The position numbers and the translations under genes were made by a program. Positions 1 to 6,061 of a stretch of DNA of 6,893 bases are shown one piece after another. The DNA is taken from contig DUJK01000141.1 in NCBI GenBank assembly GCA_013329925.1, forward strand, positions 752-7,644, given 5' to 3'. Each line of letters opens with the position of its first letter. Within the stretch, counting starts at the first letter, position 1. Source of the DNA: Candidatus Poseidoniaceae archaeon (GTDB taxonomy: Archaea > Thermoplasmatota > Poseidoniia > Poseidoniales > Poseidoniaceae). Below the pieces are notes generated by a model that was not told the DNA's origin, made no database searches, and was given only the letters and a program-made list of their open reading frames with translations.

Positions 1-351
1 AATTATGGTATGTGTGGAAGAGCATACGATCCTAGGTTTTTGTTCATGTGGCCAAACAGTCGAATTTCAGTCATGGGCGGTCCTCAGGCTGCTGATGTCC
101 TCACTACGGTAAAACAAGACCAGAGAGCTAGAGAGGGGCTAAATCCAATGGAAGGCGAAGAGTTGTCTGAGTTTAGGCAGCCAATACTTGACAAGTATGA
201 GACCGAAGGAAGCCCATACTATTCCACAGCACGTCTTTGGGATGATGGGATAATCGATCCCAGAGATACTCGAGATGTCCTTGGCTTGTGTTTAGCCGCG
301 GCGAGAAATGCACCCCTGCCAGACGATAGATTTGGCGTATTTAGGATGTGA
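1..351 (+). CDS. liuB: Methylcrotonyl-CoA carboxylase carboxyltransferase (beta) subunit, C-terminal part (5' end outside window)
   Basis: The reading frame is open from base 1 and ends at TGA 349-351, giving 116 residues of the C-terminal end of a biotin-dependent carboxyltransferase. What is seen: a GMCGRAYDPRFLF segment at residues 3-15, then WPNSRISVMGG, then SPYYSTARLWDDGIIDP around residues 71-87 and the exact terminus RFGVFRM. In this family the WDDGIIDP block and the FGVFRM end are typical of MCC beta/LiuB rather than of propionyl-CoA carboxylase beta. The subunit transfers the carboxyl group from carboxybiotin to 3-methylcrotonyl-CoA, making 3-methylglutaconyl-CoA in leucine breakdown in the cytoplasm. 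It lies 42 bases upstream of the hydratase gene on the same strand, followed by its own biotin carboxylase and biotin carrier, so all parts of the carboxylase are clustered. A geranyl-CoA carboxylase beta subunit is a related alternative. Confidence 0.9.
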   Translation, partial: NYGMCGRAYDPRFLFMWPNSRISVMGGPQAADVLTTVKQDQRAREGLNPMEGEELSEFRQPILDKYETEGSPYYSTARLWDDGIIDPRDTRDVLGLCLAAARNAPLPDDRFGVFRM

Positions 352-354
352 TTG

Positions 355-382
355 TGCAATTGAAAAATTGAATTTGCAATTG
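355..382 (+). repeat. Direct repeat TGCAATTG x2 with a small GAAA-loop hairpin between liuB and liuC
   Basis: TGCAATTG occurs at 355-362 and 375-382. Between and overlapping them, CAATT (357-361) and AATTG (366-370) could pair around a GAAA loop. The stem is only five, mostly A-T, pairs, so it may be chance in an AT-rich gap. It sits just before the hydratase Shine-Dalgarno site. Confidence 0.35.
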
Positions 383-385
383 GAG
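382..385 (+). promoter_or_regulatory. Shine-Dalgarno site of the hydratase gene
   Basis: GGAG lies 8 bases before the ATG at 394. It favours that ATG over the in-frame ATG at 403, which would be 17 bases away. The site sits directly after the second copy of a TGCAATTG direct repeat (375-382). Confidence 0.6.
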
Positions 386-393
386 TTTTAATT

Positions 394-1248
394 ATGATAA
401 AAATGAACAACCCCCCTCAAACAGAATTGGTTGCAGTTAACATTGAAGGGCCAATTTGCCACATAACCTTGAATCGAGAATCAAAGTACAATGCAATGAA
501 TGTGCAAATGATAACAGAATTATGTGAGTTATTTGATTGGACTGCACAACGAAGTGTAGGAACCACCGGAAACTTAGTTGATGAAGATGGCAATCAGTAC
601 TTACGAATCATAGTTTTTTCCGGCGCAGGCAAGCACTTTTGCGCCGGGGCGGACATCAACATGATGCGTGATGCCGGCGCCAATAGTCCCGAGGAGAACC
701 GTCAAGATTCAGCCCGTCTTGACCGTTTATTCAACGGTCTTTGGTCACATCCATGTTTTACTATCGGCTCAATTACTGGGGTAGCGCTTGGTGGCGGTGC
801 TGGATTAGTGGCTTGCTTAGATCACGTAATAGCCACAGACAACGTTAAAATCGCACTTTCTGAAGGGAAACTTGGAATCTTGCCTGCAGTAATTGGTCCC
901 TACGTATATCGCAGACTGGGTTCAGCATGCTTTCGTAGACTAGCAATGCAAGCCAGTAGAATTGGTGCACAGGAAGCCCTTCGTACTGGATTTATCGAAC
1001 AAGTAGTCAGCTCGTCACAGGACATGGAGCAATCGGTAAACGATTTAATCGCCGAGGTAATGACAACCGGTCCGTGTGCAGTCAGTTTAGCCAAAGAATT
1101 GACCCTAGATTTTGATAGGTGGACTGGCAGTGATGAGCAGTTAAGAGAGCATACTCTTGATTTCACCAGTAAAATGCGTGGTTCAAATGAAGGTCAAGAA
1201 GGACTTTCTTCATTTTTAGAAAAGCGGGATGCAAACTGGAAATCTTGA
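394..1248 (+). CDS. liuC: Enoyl-CoA hydratase/isomerase family protein, probable methylglutaconyl-CoA hydratase
   Basis: A 284-residue crotonase-fold protein. Visible: the N-terminal strand ending ITLNRESKYNAMN, the CoA/oxyanion-hole segment SGAGKHFCAGADI (76-88), the second oxyanion loop GVALGGGAGL (129-138), and a C-terminal helix ending EGQEGLSSFLEKRDANW. Of the two glutamates used by classical enoyl-CoA hydratases, the first position is glycine (G137) and the second is kept (E157 in LSEGKLGILPAVIGPYV). To my knowledge this pattern, including the LPAVI-PYV block, is typical of the LiuC/AtuE branch, which hydrates 3-methylglutaconyl-CoA to HMG-CoA. Position between the carboxyltransferase and biotin carboxylase genes supports the role. 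Residues 51-70 look like a small insertion relative to common LiuC proteins. The ATG at 394 is chosen for its GGAG site. Substrate is inferred from context; another branched acyl-CoA is possible. Confidence 0.82.
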   Translation: MIKMNNPPQTELVAVNIEGPICHITLNRESKYNAMNVQMITELCELFDWTAQRSVGTTGNLVDEDGNQYLRIIVFSGAGKHFCAGADINMMRDAGANSPEENRQDSARLDRLFNGLWSHPCFTIGSITGVALGGGAGLVACLDHVIATDNVKIALSEGKLGILPAVIGPYVYRRLGSACFRRLAMQASRIGAQEALRTGFIEQVVSSSQDMEQSVNDLIAEVMTTGPCAVSLAKELTLDFDRWTGSDEQLREHTLDFTSKMRGSNEGQEGLSSFLEKRDANWKS

Positions 1249-1261
1249 TTTGGTGAAGTAA

Positions 1262-2767
1262 ATGGTTAGTACAGTGCTAGTTGCCAATCGAGGTGAAATA
1301 GCCTGCAGGATATTACGAGCATGTAGTGAGGCTGGCCTAAACTCAATTGCCATCTATGCAAATAATGACCGTGAATCTATGTTTGTTGAACTGGCCACTA
1401 CATCAGTTGAATTAGTCGGTCAAACCATTGGTGAGACTTATCTTGATCAGCAGCAAATATTGGCAATTGCCGCTGAGCATGGCGCCGATGCTATTCATCC
1501 AGGTTTTGGATTTTTATCTGAGCGTGCAGACTTCGCTAAAGCGGTATTAGATGCAGGAATAACTTGGATTGGCCCCTCACCATTAGCGATAGAAATGATG
1601 GGCGATAAAATGACTGCTCGAAAGACCATGAAGGCTGCGGGAGTTCCAGTAATCCCGGGCGAAGAGATTGATTTTGAAGATGAAACCAAGATGATTGAGG
1701 CAATTGTCCAAGCCAGTACCAGAGTTGGTTATCCATTACTGCTCAAAGCCTCATCTGGTGGTGGCGGCAAAGGTATGCGTAAGGTAGAGAACCCGGATAA
1801 CCTGGTTGAATCTATCAAAGGGGCAAGAAGGGAGGCTGTAGCGGCTTTTGGCGATGGAAGAGTATACATTGAGCGGATGCTTACTGGTTCTAAGCACGTT
1901 GAGATTCAAATATTAGCGGACACCCATGGAAGAGTGATTCATTTGGGCGAGCGGGAATGTAGTGTCCAGCGCCGTCATCAGAAAGTGTTCGAAGAATCAC
2001 CGTGTCCGCTTATGACTGCTGAACTTAGGGAAAAGATGGGCCAAGCTGCCGTAATGGCTGCTAAAGCCGTTGATTACGTGGGCGCAGGTACCGTAGAGTT
2101 TCTATTAGCCAGTACAGGTGAATTCTTTTTCCTCGAAATGAATACTAGAATTCAAGTTGAACATCCCGTTACCGAAATGGTTACTGGAGTTGACTTAGTT
2201 AGGGAACAATTGCGAATTGCTGCAGGTCAACCGATGAGTTGTGGTCAACTTATGATGCGTGGTCATGCCATTGAGGTTCGATTATATGCCGAAGATGCCA
2301 CCAATAATTTCCTTCCAGCAATTGGCCCACTTGCGGTATTTCGGCCTCCCACAGGGCCGGGAATAAGACTTGATACGGGGGTGCGAGAAGGTGATTTGGT
2401 AACGCCAAATTATGACCCAATGCTCGCCAAACTAATCGTTTGGGCTCCATCAAGACCGGAAGCACTCCAGAGAATGAGACGAGCGCTAGATGATTTTGTT
2501 GTTTTAGGTACAACTACTAATCTTAGATTCTTGCGTGAATTATGCGATCATGAAGATGTAGTTAGTGGAAATACTGATACTACGATGATTGAAAGAGTGT
2601 GGCCAGATGGTTGGAGTCCGCAATTCAGTAGCGACACATTAAACGCAGCACTAATGGTTGCTGGAGTTAGTGAAAGCGCAGGATTACATCAAGTACAATC
2701 CACAATCACTTCTGCTGATAACGGCCCACAGAGCCCATTTCAAAGCCTATCTAGGAGGTATCCTTGA
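1262..2767 (+). CDS. liuD: Biotin carboxylase subunit of acyl-CoA (methylcrotonyl-CoA) carboxylase
   Basis: A 501-residue ATP-grasp enzyme that uses ATP and bicarbonate to carboxylate biotin on the carrier protein. Domains: N-terminal pre-ATP-grasp fold with VANRGEIACR (7-16) and HPGFGFLSE (79-87); ATP-grasp with K117, the glycine-rich loop KASSGGGGKGM (162-172), H212 and the ERECSVQRRHQKVFEESP block (230-247); metal/bicarbonate site E279, E292, N294, R296 and E300 in EMNTRIQVEHPVTE; biotin-site arginine R340 in GHAIEVRLYAED; then the C-terminal carboxylase domain. All expected catalytic residues are present. The start is ATG 1262, 13 bases after the hydratase stop, with GGTGA at 1252-1256. 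The chain ends in SPFQSLSRRYP, the point where a full MCC alpha subunit continues into its BT domain; that part is encoded by the next gene, whose start overlaps this stop. The symbol refers to the equivalent part of LiuD; propionyl- or acetyl-CoA carboxylase use as a shared subunit is possible. Confidence 0.9.
   Translation: MVSTVLVANRGEIACRILRACSEAGLNSIAIYANNDRESMFVELATTSVELVGQTIGETYLDQQQILAIAAEHGADAIHPGFGFLSERADFAKAVLDAGITWIGPSPLAIEMMGDKMTARKTMKAAGVPVIPGEEIDFEDETKMIEAIVQASTRVGYPLLLKASSGGGGKGMRKVENPDNLVESIKGARREAVAAFGDGRVYIERMLTGSKHVEIQILADTHGRVIHLGERECSVQRRHQKVFEESPCPLMTAELREKMGQAAVMAAKAVDYVGAGTVEFLLASTGEFFFLEMNTRIQVEHPVTEMVTGVDLVREQLRIAAGQPMSCGQLMMRGHAIEVRLYAEDATNNFLPAIGPLAVFRPPTGPGIRLDTGVREGDLVTPNYDPMLAKLIVWAPSRPEALQRMRRALDDFVVLGTTTNLRFLRELCDHEDVVSGNTDTTMIERVWPDGWSPQFSSDTLNAALMVAGVSESAGLHQVQSTITSADNGPQSPFQSLSRRYP
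2753..2758 (+). promoter_or_regulatory. Strong Shine-Dalgarno site deciding the start of the biotin carrier gene
   Basis: AGGAGG lies 8 bases before ATG 2767 and only 5 before the in-frame TTG at 2764, so the ATG is preferred. It sits inside the last codons of the biotin carboxylase gene, whose TGA (2765-2767) overlaps the ATG by one base. This arrangement suits coupled translation of two subunits needed in equal amounts. Confidence 0.75.
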
Positions 2768-3225
2768 TGCAACATGAATTCAAATTTGCTGGTGAAACTG
2801 TTGAGGTGACAGTAGCAAGAGACTCAGAAAGATGGCATTTAGGTGACCTAGAATGTCAAATTATGACTGATGGTCGACTAAAAATCAACATTAATGGAGT
2901 GGGAAAATTTGCTCACGCAGCAAAAGTTGGCGACGTTTGGTGGGTTCATCTAGATGGGCATGTTTTCTGTATTGAAAAGACTGAGCCTGGTTCTAATAGT
3001 GATGCCGCAGAAGGAGGGATGGTCGCCCCAATGCCTGGTAAAATCCTCGAGGTATTGGTGGAGCAAGGACAATCCGTTGCCAGTGGAGATTTATTATTGG
3101 TGATGGAAGCTATGAAAATGGAACATAGAATAGTTGCTAATGTTGATGGAGTAATTGCGATGATGAATTTGAAGGAAGGCGATCAAGTTCAACAAGGTGA
3201 CATTTTGGTAGAGATTAGTGAATAA
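2767..3225 (+). CDS. Biotin carboxyl carrier protein with BT-like N-terminal domain (MCC alpha C-terminal part)
   Basis: A 152-residue protein carrying the biotin arm of the carboxylase. The C-terminal half is a classical biotinyl domain: GGMVAPMPGKI (83-93), GQSVASGDLLLVMEAMKMEH (101-120) with the biotin-accepting lysine K117, and a closing strand GDILVEI. Residues 1-80 are beta-rich (EFKFAGETVEVTV, LKININGV, VWWVHLDGHVFCIE) and resemble the BT domain that joins biotin carboxylase to the carboxyltransferase core in MCC and PCC alpha chains; this assignment is inferred from strand pattern and position. With the preceding gene it makes up one complete MCC alpha subunit. A biotin protein ligase encoded elsewhere must modify it. 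It is the last gene on this strand here: the next gene is convergent and its stop codon abuts this one's TAA. Confidence 0.9.
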   Translation: MQHEFKFAGETVEVTVARDSERWHLGDLECQIMTDGRLKININGVGKFAHAAKVGDVWWVHLDGHVFCIEKTEPGSNSDAAEGGMVAPMPGKILEVLVEQGQSVASGDLLLVMEAMKMEHRIVANVDGVIAMMNLKEGDQVQQGDILVEISE

Positions 3226-4998
3226 TTAGATTCTACGACGGAGTTTTTCCATCAAATCATCTGCTACCGATAACTGTTCTAGACAATCATCAACAGCCCC
3301 TGCAGCTAATTTTTCTGTGGCTATTGACACTGCAGCTTCACATTTACGTCTTTCCTCATCATCAGGTTTTATCATCGCAGCCTCACATTGATTGCGTAAT
3401 ATTTGCCATTCTTCTGAGACAAATTCAAGAAGTTCTTTTGCATCATCAATAGCCTTACTCTCTTTATCTAACTCTGATGTCATTCGTTCGAGTAATGTTG
3501 CAGCATGACTCCACTGTTTACTATCTGCAGCCTGGATAATCTCATCCCATTTACTCTGCCATACCGCTTTATCTTGCCTAGTTTCAAATTGTTTGAGCAA
3601 TTTCTTTTTCTGACGGATCGCTCTTCGAGTATCATCCATGGCTGCTCTTTCGGCTTTGATGCTGCGAGCTATACCATCTGCCAAGCCGACGGCTTGACTA
3701 GCATTTCCGGCCTCTAGAGCCTCTCTTGCATTAGTTAGTCGTTGGTTTAATTCTGTCAAATCTAAGCCATCACTCTGCGATAATTGGCGTTCTGCCTCCT
3801 TAATTGATTCTGCAGCTCTGCCCAAAGCATCGTCGCCTGCTGCAAGTTGAGCGGGAATGGTAACTGCGTACTCAAATGCTTTCTTTGGTGATTCTGCGGC
3901 TAATTTCTTTTTTGCATCAGCCAGCATTTCGTGTAGGTGATTGACGTTTTCGCCAGATTTTCCTTCTAATTGGCGACTTGCATCTACAATTGCCTCCTCT
4001 GCCTTTGCCCACCATTCAATGACTTCCAGCGCTCGTTTTTTCGCTTGTCTAAATAGCATTTCTCCTTCTCTTAGAGAGCCAAGTTCAATTTCACGAGAAC
4101 CCATTTCAAACGACTTTCTACTCTTTTTGGCAGTGGGGGCGATGCCTTCTGCTTGTTCTACAGAATTCAAAGCATCAGCCTTGACTACCTGTACATCACC
4201 TGCAAGCGATAGTGACCGGTCAATGTCTTCTTCTGCATCATCTAGTAAACGCATACCCAGTTCTGGGTCGGAATGACCTTGTTCTCTGGCGGTCATGATT
4301 AGGCTAGATGCTTGGTCTACTGCTGCATTTTCCGTTCTCAAAATCAAAATCCTAGTTTCTAAATTGTCCAAACGCTTGCGAAATTCCTTGCGAAGCGCTT
4401 TGTGCTCGTCCCCTGAAAACCAAATATTAACAGTTGATACTGCTCCAATACTAAGCACTCCAATATTTGCCATCCAAGTAATTGACCCTGGATCCGGTAT
4501 TGTGCCAATAAATATTGAAAATCCAGCAATAGTACCAACTCCGGTCATTAATGATCTGAACCGTTGCACATCAAGCCCGCCAGTCAGTACAGTTCTTGAA
4601 TAATAAAAACAAGAAAAAGCAACAAAACCGATCAAAATAGCCCCTACTATCTCCAATGTGATTGTGCTTGTCAATTCTTTTGAGGCAATCATAAGCAGTA
4701 CCGGCCAAGCAATTGTTGCCGATGCGCCAACTCTGGTTCTTGCACTTGGGCTGGTAAGTCCGATATCTTGAACCAAAAGCCCCCAAGCCAAAATCAGAAT
4801 CGGCATACCAAGTCCGGTTAGAAGGCCCCCTTCCCCTTTGACTGCTGCCGACAAAGTCGGCCAAACAAGCCAAATAGCGCCCAATAGTATTGATATGGCG
4901 GATATGGCGACTAATTTCTCTAAACGGTCGTTTCTTTGCTTAACCGCTGCTTGGATTGCGCTTTCCACATCAGCCCACGCATCCATGTTATGCCACAT
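3226..4998 (-). CDS. Membrane protein of unknown function: six transmembrane helices plus long helical-repeat cytoplasmic domain
   Basis: I do not recognise this 590-residue protein. Residues 1-28 are amphipathic and charged. Six hydrophobic segments follow, at about 29-47, 58-76, 90-105, 113-133, 151-167 and 173-194. Residues 197-225 (DEHKALRKEFRKRLDNLETR and following) look like a coiled coil. The remaining ~365 residues are highly charged, almost free of proline, and predicted helical. They contain degenerate helix-turn-helix units with a shared small-residue pattern, for example LTNAREALEAGNASQA (421-436), SKQWSHAATLL (493-503) and ATEKLAAGAVDDCLEQL (560-576), suggesting a TPR-like or spectrin-like scaffold. 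No enzymatic motif is visible. With six helices, both ends should lie on the same side, probably the cytoplasm. The gene is convergent with the liu operon and divergent from pyrB. The start could be ATG 4998 or the in-frame ATG 4986 (M5), which better fits a leaderless transcript from the TATA-like box at 5011-5018. Role might be a membrane scaffold or a structural protein; this is not resolved. Confidence 0.85.
   Translation of the reverse strand: MWHNMDAWADVESAIQAAVKQRNDRLEKLVAISAISILLGAIWLVWPTLSAAVKGEGGLLTGLGMPILILAWGLLVQDIGLTSPSARTRVGASATIAWPVLLMIASKELTSTITLEIVGAILIGFVAFSCFYYSRTVLTGGLDVQRFRSLMTGVGTIAGFSIFIGTIPDPGSITWMANIGVLSIGAVSTVNIWFSGDEHKALRKEFRKRLDNLETRILILRTENAAVDQASSLIMTAREQGHSDPELGMRLLDDAEEDIDRSLSLAGDVQVVKADALNSVEQAEGIAPTAKKSRKSFEMGSREIELGSLREGEMLFRQAKKRALEVIEWWAKAEEAIVDASRQLEGKSGENVNHLHEMLADAKKKLAAESPKKAFEYAVTIPAQLAAGDDALGRAAESIKEAERQLSQSDGLDLTELNQRLTNAREALEAGNASQAVGLADGIARSIKAERAAMDDTRRAIRQKKKLLKQFETRQDKAVWQSKWDEIIQAADSKQWSHAATLLERMTSELDKESKAIDDAKELLEFVSEEWQILRNQCEAAMIKPDDEERRKCEAAVSIATEKLAAGAVDDCLEQLSVADDLMEKLRRRI
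4892..4909. repeat. Perfect 9-base tandem duplication in the membrane protein gene
   Basis: GATATGGCG is repeated back to back (4892-4900, 4901-4909). It is in frame and gives the repeated tripeptide AIS-AIS at the start of the first membrane helix of the minus-strand protein. It is most simply a small in-frame slippage duplication tolerated in a hydrophobic helix. Confidence 0.6.
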
Positions 4999-5010
4999 TG
5001 GAACTCAAAC

Positions 5011-5018
5011 ATATACTA
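5011..5018 (-). promoter_or_regulatory. Candidate TATA box for the minus-strand membrane protein gene
   Basis: On the minus strand this reads TAGTATAT, preceded by purine-rich AAGGGGA. It lies 25-32 bases before the ATG at 4986 and only 13-20 before the ATG at 4998. No Shine-Dalgarno site is visible before either. The usual archaeal TATA-to-start distance therefore points to a leaderless transcript beginning at or near 4986. Based on spacing and composition only. Confidence 0.3.
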
Positions 5019-5042
5019 TCCCCTTAGAAAATTCATGCGGCG

Positions 5043-5050
5043 TTAAATTA
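5043..5050 (+). promoter_or_regulatory. Candidate TATA box for the pyrBI operon
   Basis: TTAAATTA is the most TATA-like octamer in the 112-base gap between the divergent genes at the right distance for pyrB. Transcription would start about 5070-5076, leaving a leader of some 35-40 bases that holds the pyrB Shine-Dalgarno site. A short open frame (5067 or 5073 to 5114) lies in this leader. No obvious operator or stable hairpin terminator is seen. Based on composition and spacing only. Confidence 0.3.
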
Positions 5051-5098
5051 TTGATTTTCAAAGACAATGTTCATGAGTTTGCTGCTATCGTTGTCACC

Positions 5099-5104
5099 GG
5101 AGGG
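5099..5104 (+). promoter_or_regulatory. Shine-Dalgarno site selecting the GTG start of pyrB
   Basis: GGAGGG lies 6 bases before GTG 5111, ideal spacing; the next in-frame ATG (5129) is 24 bases away. It decides the start against the longer open frame, which runs upstream across the neighbouring divergent gene. Confidence 0.75.
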
Positions 5105-5110
5105 AAGACT

Positions 5111-6061
5111 GTGACCGGACTAATTACCATGGATGATTTGACCAATGAAGAGATATTAGAAATTCTTGAAGACGCCGATAGACTCCTGCCAGTTGCTCGT
5201 GGTGAGTTGTATTTGCCGTTACTTCAAGGTAGAATTCTCGGAAATTTATTTTTCGAACCCAGTACACGCACTAGAATGTCATTCGAAACGGCGATGAAGC
5301 GTTTAGGTGGCGACGTGGTTAATCTAGGCGACGTCAAAACCTCTTCAGTCGTGAAAGGCGAGACATTATTCGACACTATTCAAATGGTTGACGGCTATAC
5401 TGATATTATTGCCATGCGCCATCCAAGGCAAGGCGCTGCCCAATACGCCCAAGATTCAGCAAGAGTGCCAATTCTCAATGGCGGTGATGGTGCAGGACAT
5501 CATCCAACTCAGACTATGCTTGACCTATTCACTATCAAACAAGCGCATGGGAAGTTGGATGGATTGAAAGTTATCCTTGCCGGAGATTTACGTTTTGGTA
5601 GGACCGTTCATTCACTATCACATGCTTTGACTAGATTTGGCTGTGAATTGGTATTTGCTAGCCCAGACATTCTCAAAATGCCAGCAGAAATCGTTTCGGA
5701 TCTAAAAGCTCATGGCGGCGCCATCACCGAAACAGAAGACCTTTATTCAATGATGGAAGATGCTGATGTAGTATACATGACTCGTATTCAGAAAGAACGC
5801 TTTTCTGACGAGGATGAATATGCTAAGGTGGCTGGTGCTTACAAGTTACATGCTAATGATTTGTCAGACGTTAAGGCTGGAATGATTATCATGCATCCTC
5901 TTCCTAGGGTTGATGAGATTCATCCATCCGTTGATTCCACTAGACATGCTAGGTATTTCGAGCAAGCTTTCAATGGTGTGGTAGCAAGAATGGCTTTGCT
6001 TTGCAAATTGCTAGGTGTTGAAGTTCCTGCGGATGTCGAAAAGGCAGGAGGTGCATTGTAA
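5111..6061 (+). CDS. pyrB: Aspartate carbamoyltransferase catalytic subunit
   Basis: A 316-residue enzyme joining carbamoyl phosphate and L-aspartate to give N-carbamoyl-L-aspartate, the committed step of pyrimidine synthesis. Visible with GTG 5111 as residue 1: carbamoyl-phosphate loop FFEPSTRTR (47-55); the loop SSVVKGE (78-84) with K82, reaching into the neighbouring subunit's active site; R103 in MRHP; HPTQT (131-135); GDLRFGRTVHSL with R164; aspartate-binding TRIQKERF with R225 and Q227; and MHPLPRVDEI (261-270). All catalytic residues expected from E. coli PyrB are in place. The N-terminus (VTGLITMDDLTNEEILEI) aligns with the usual start of euryarchaeal PyrB, supporting GTG 5111. The frame stays open back to 4838, but that stretch lies over the divergent membrane gene and is not conserved-looking. 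Trimers should assemble with PyrI, encoded immediately downstream. The start overlaps the stop of a tiny upstream frame (GTGA). Confidence 0.96.
   Translation: MTGLITMDDLTNEEILEILEDADRLLPVARGELYLPLLQGRILGNLFFEPSTRTRMSFETAMKRLGGDVVNLGDVKTSSVVKGETLFDTIQMVDGYTDIIAMRHPRQGAAQYAQDSARVPILNGGDGAGHHPTQTMLDLFTIKQAHGKLDGLKVILAGDLRFGRTVHSLSHALTRFGCELVFASPDILKMPAEIVSDLKAHGGAITETEDLYSMMEDADVVYMTRIQKERFSDEDEYAKVAGAYKLHANDLSDVKAGMIIMHPLPRVDEIHPSVDSTRHARYFEQAFNGVVARMALLCKLLGVEVPADVEKAGGAL
6046..6053 (+). promoter_or_regulatory. Shine-Dalgarno site of pyrI
   Basis: AGGAGGTG within the last codons of pyrB, 7 bases before ATG 6061. It is a near-perfect match to the 16S rRNA 3' end and, with the one-base stop/start overlap, suits coupled synthesis of catalytic and regulatory chains. 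Confidence 0.75.

Noticed and set aside
900..2513. Minus-strand open frames at 900-1166, 1495-1689, 1536-1736 and 2250-2513
   Set aside because: All lie opposite well-conserved coding sequence (hydratase, biotin carboxylase), resemble no family and have no start signals.
2764..2766. TTG as start of the biotin carrier gene
   Set aside because: ATG follows immediately at 2767 with better spacing to AGGAGG (8 bases against 5).
2700..2800. A sequencing frameshift breaking a single MCC alpha gene
   Set aside because: The downstream frame contains stops before the new start, and a strong Shine-Dalgarno site with a TGATG overlap is present, which fits a real gene border.
3505..4603. Plus-strand open frames at 3505-3717, 3941-4276 and 4295-4603 inside the membrane protein gene
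   Set aside because: Serine/leucine-rich antisense shadows of a charged helical protein; no Shine-Dalgarno sites or recognisable motifs.
4571..4873. Minus-strand 100-codon frame inside the membrane protein gene
   Set aside because: It is an alternate frame of the same strand across the membrane helices, with low-complexity content and no start signal.
5027..5059. Inverted repeat GAAAAT/ATTTTC as an operator in the divergent promoter
   Set aside because: Six A-T-rich bases per arm with a 21-base spacer are expected by chance in such sequence.
4838..5110. Upstream extension of the pyrB reading frame to a 407-residue protein
   Set aside because: It runs antisense through the N-terminal coding part of the membrane protein; PyrB proteins are about 300-315 residues, and GTG 5111 has an ideal Shine-Dalgarno site and aligns with known archaeal N-termini.
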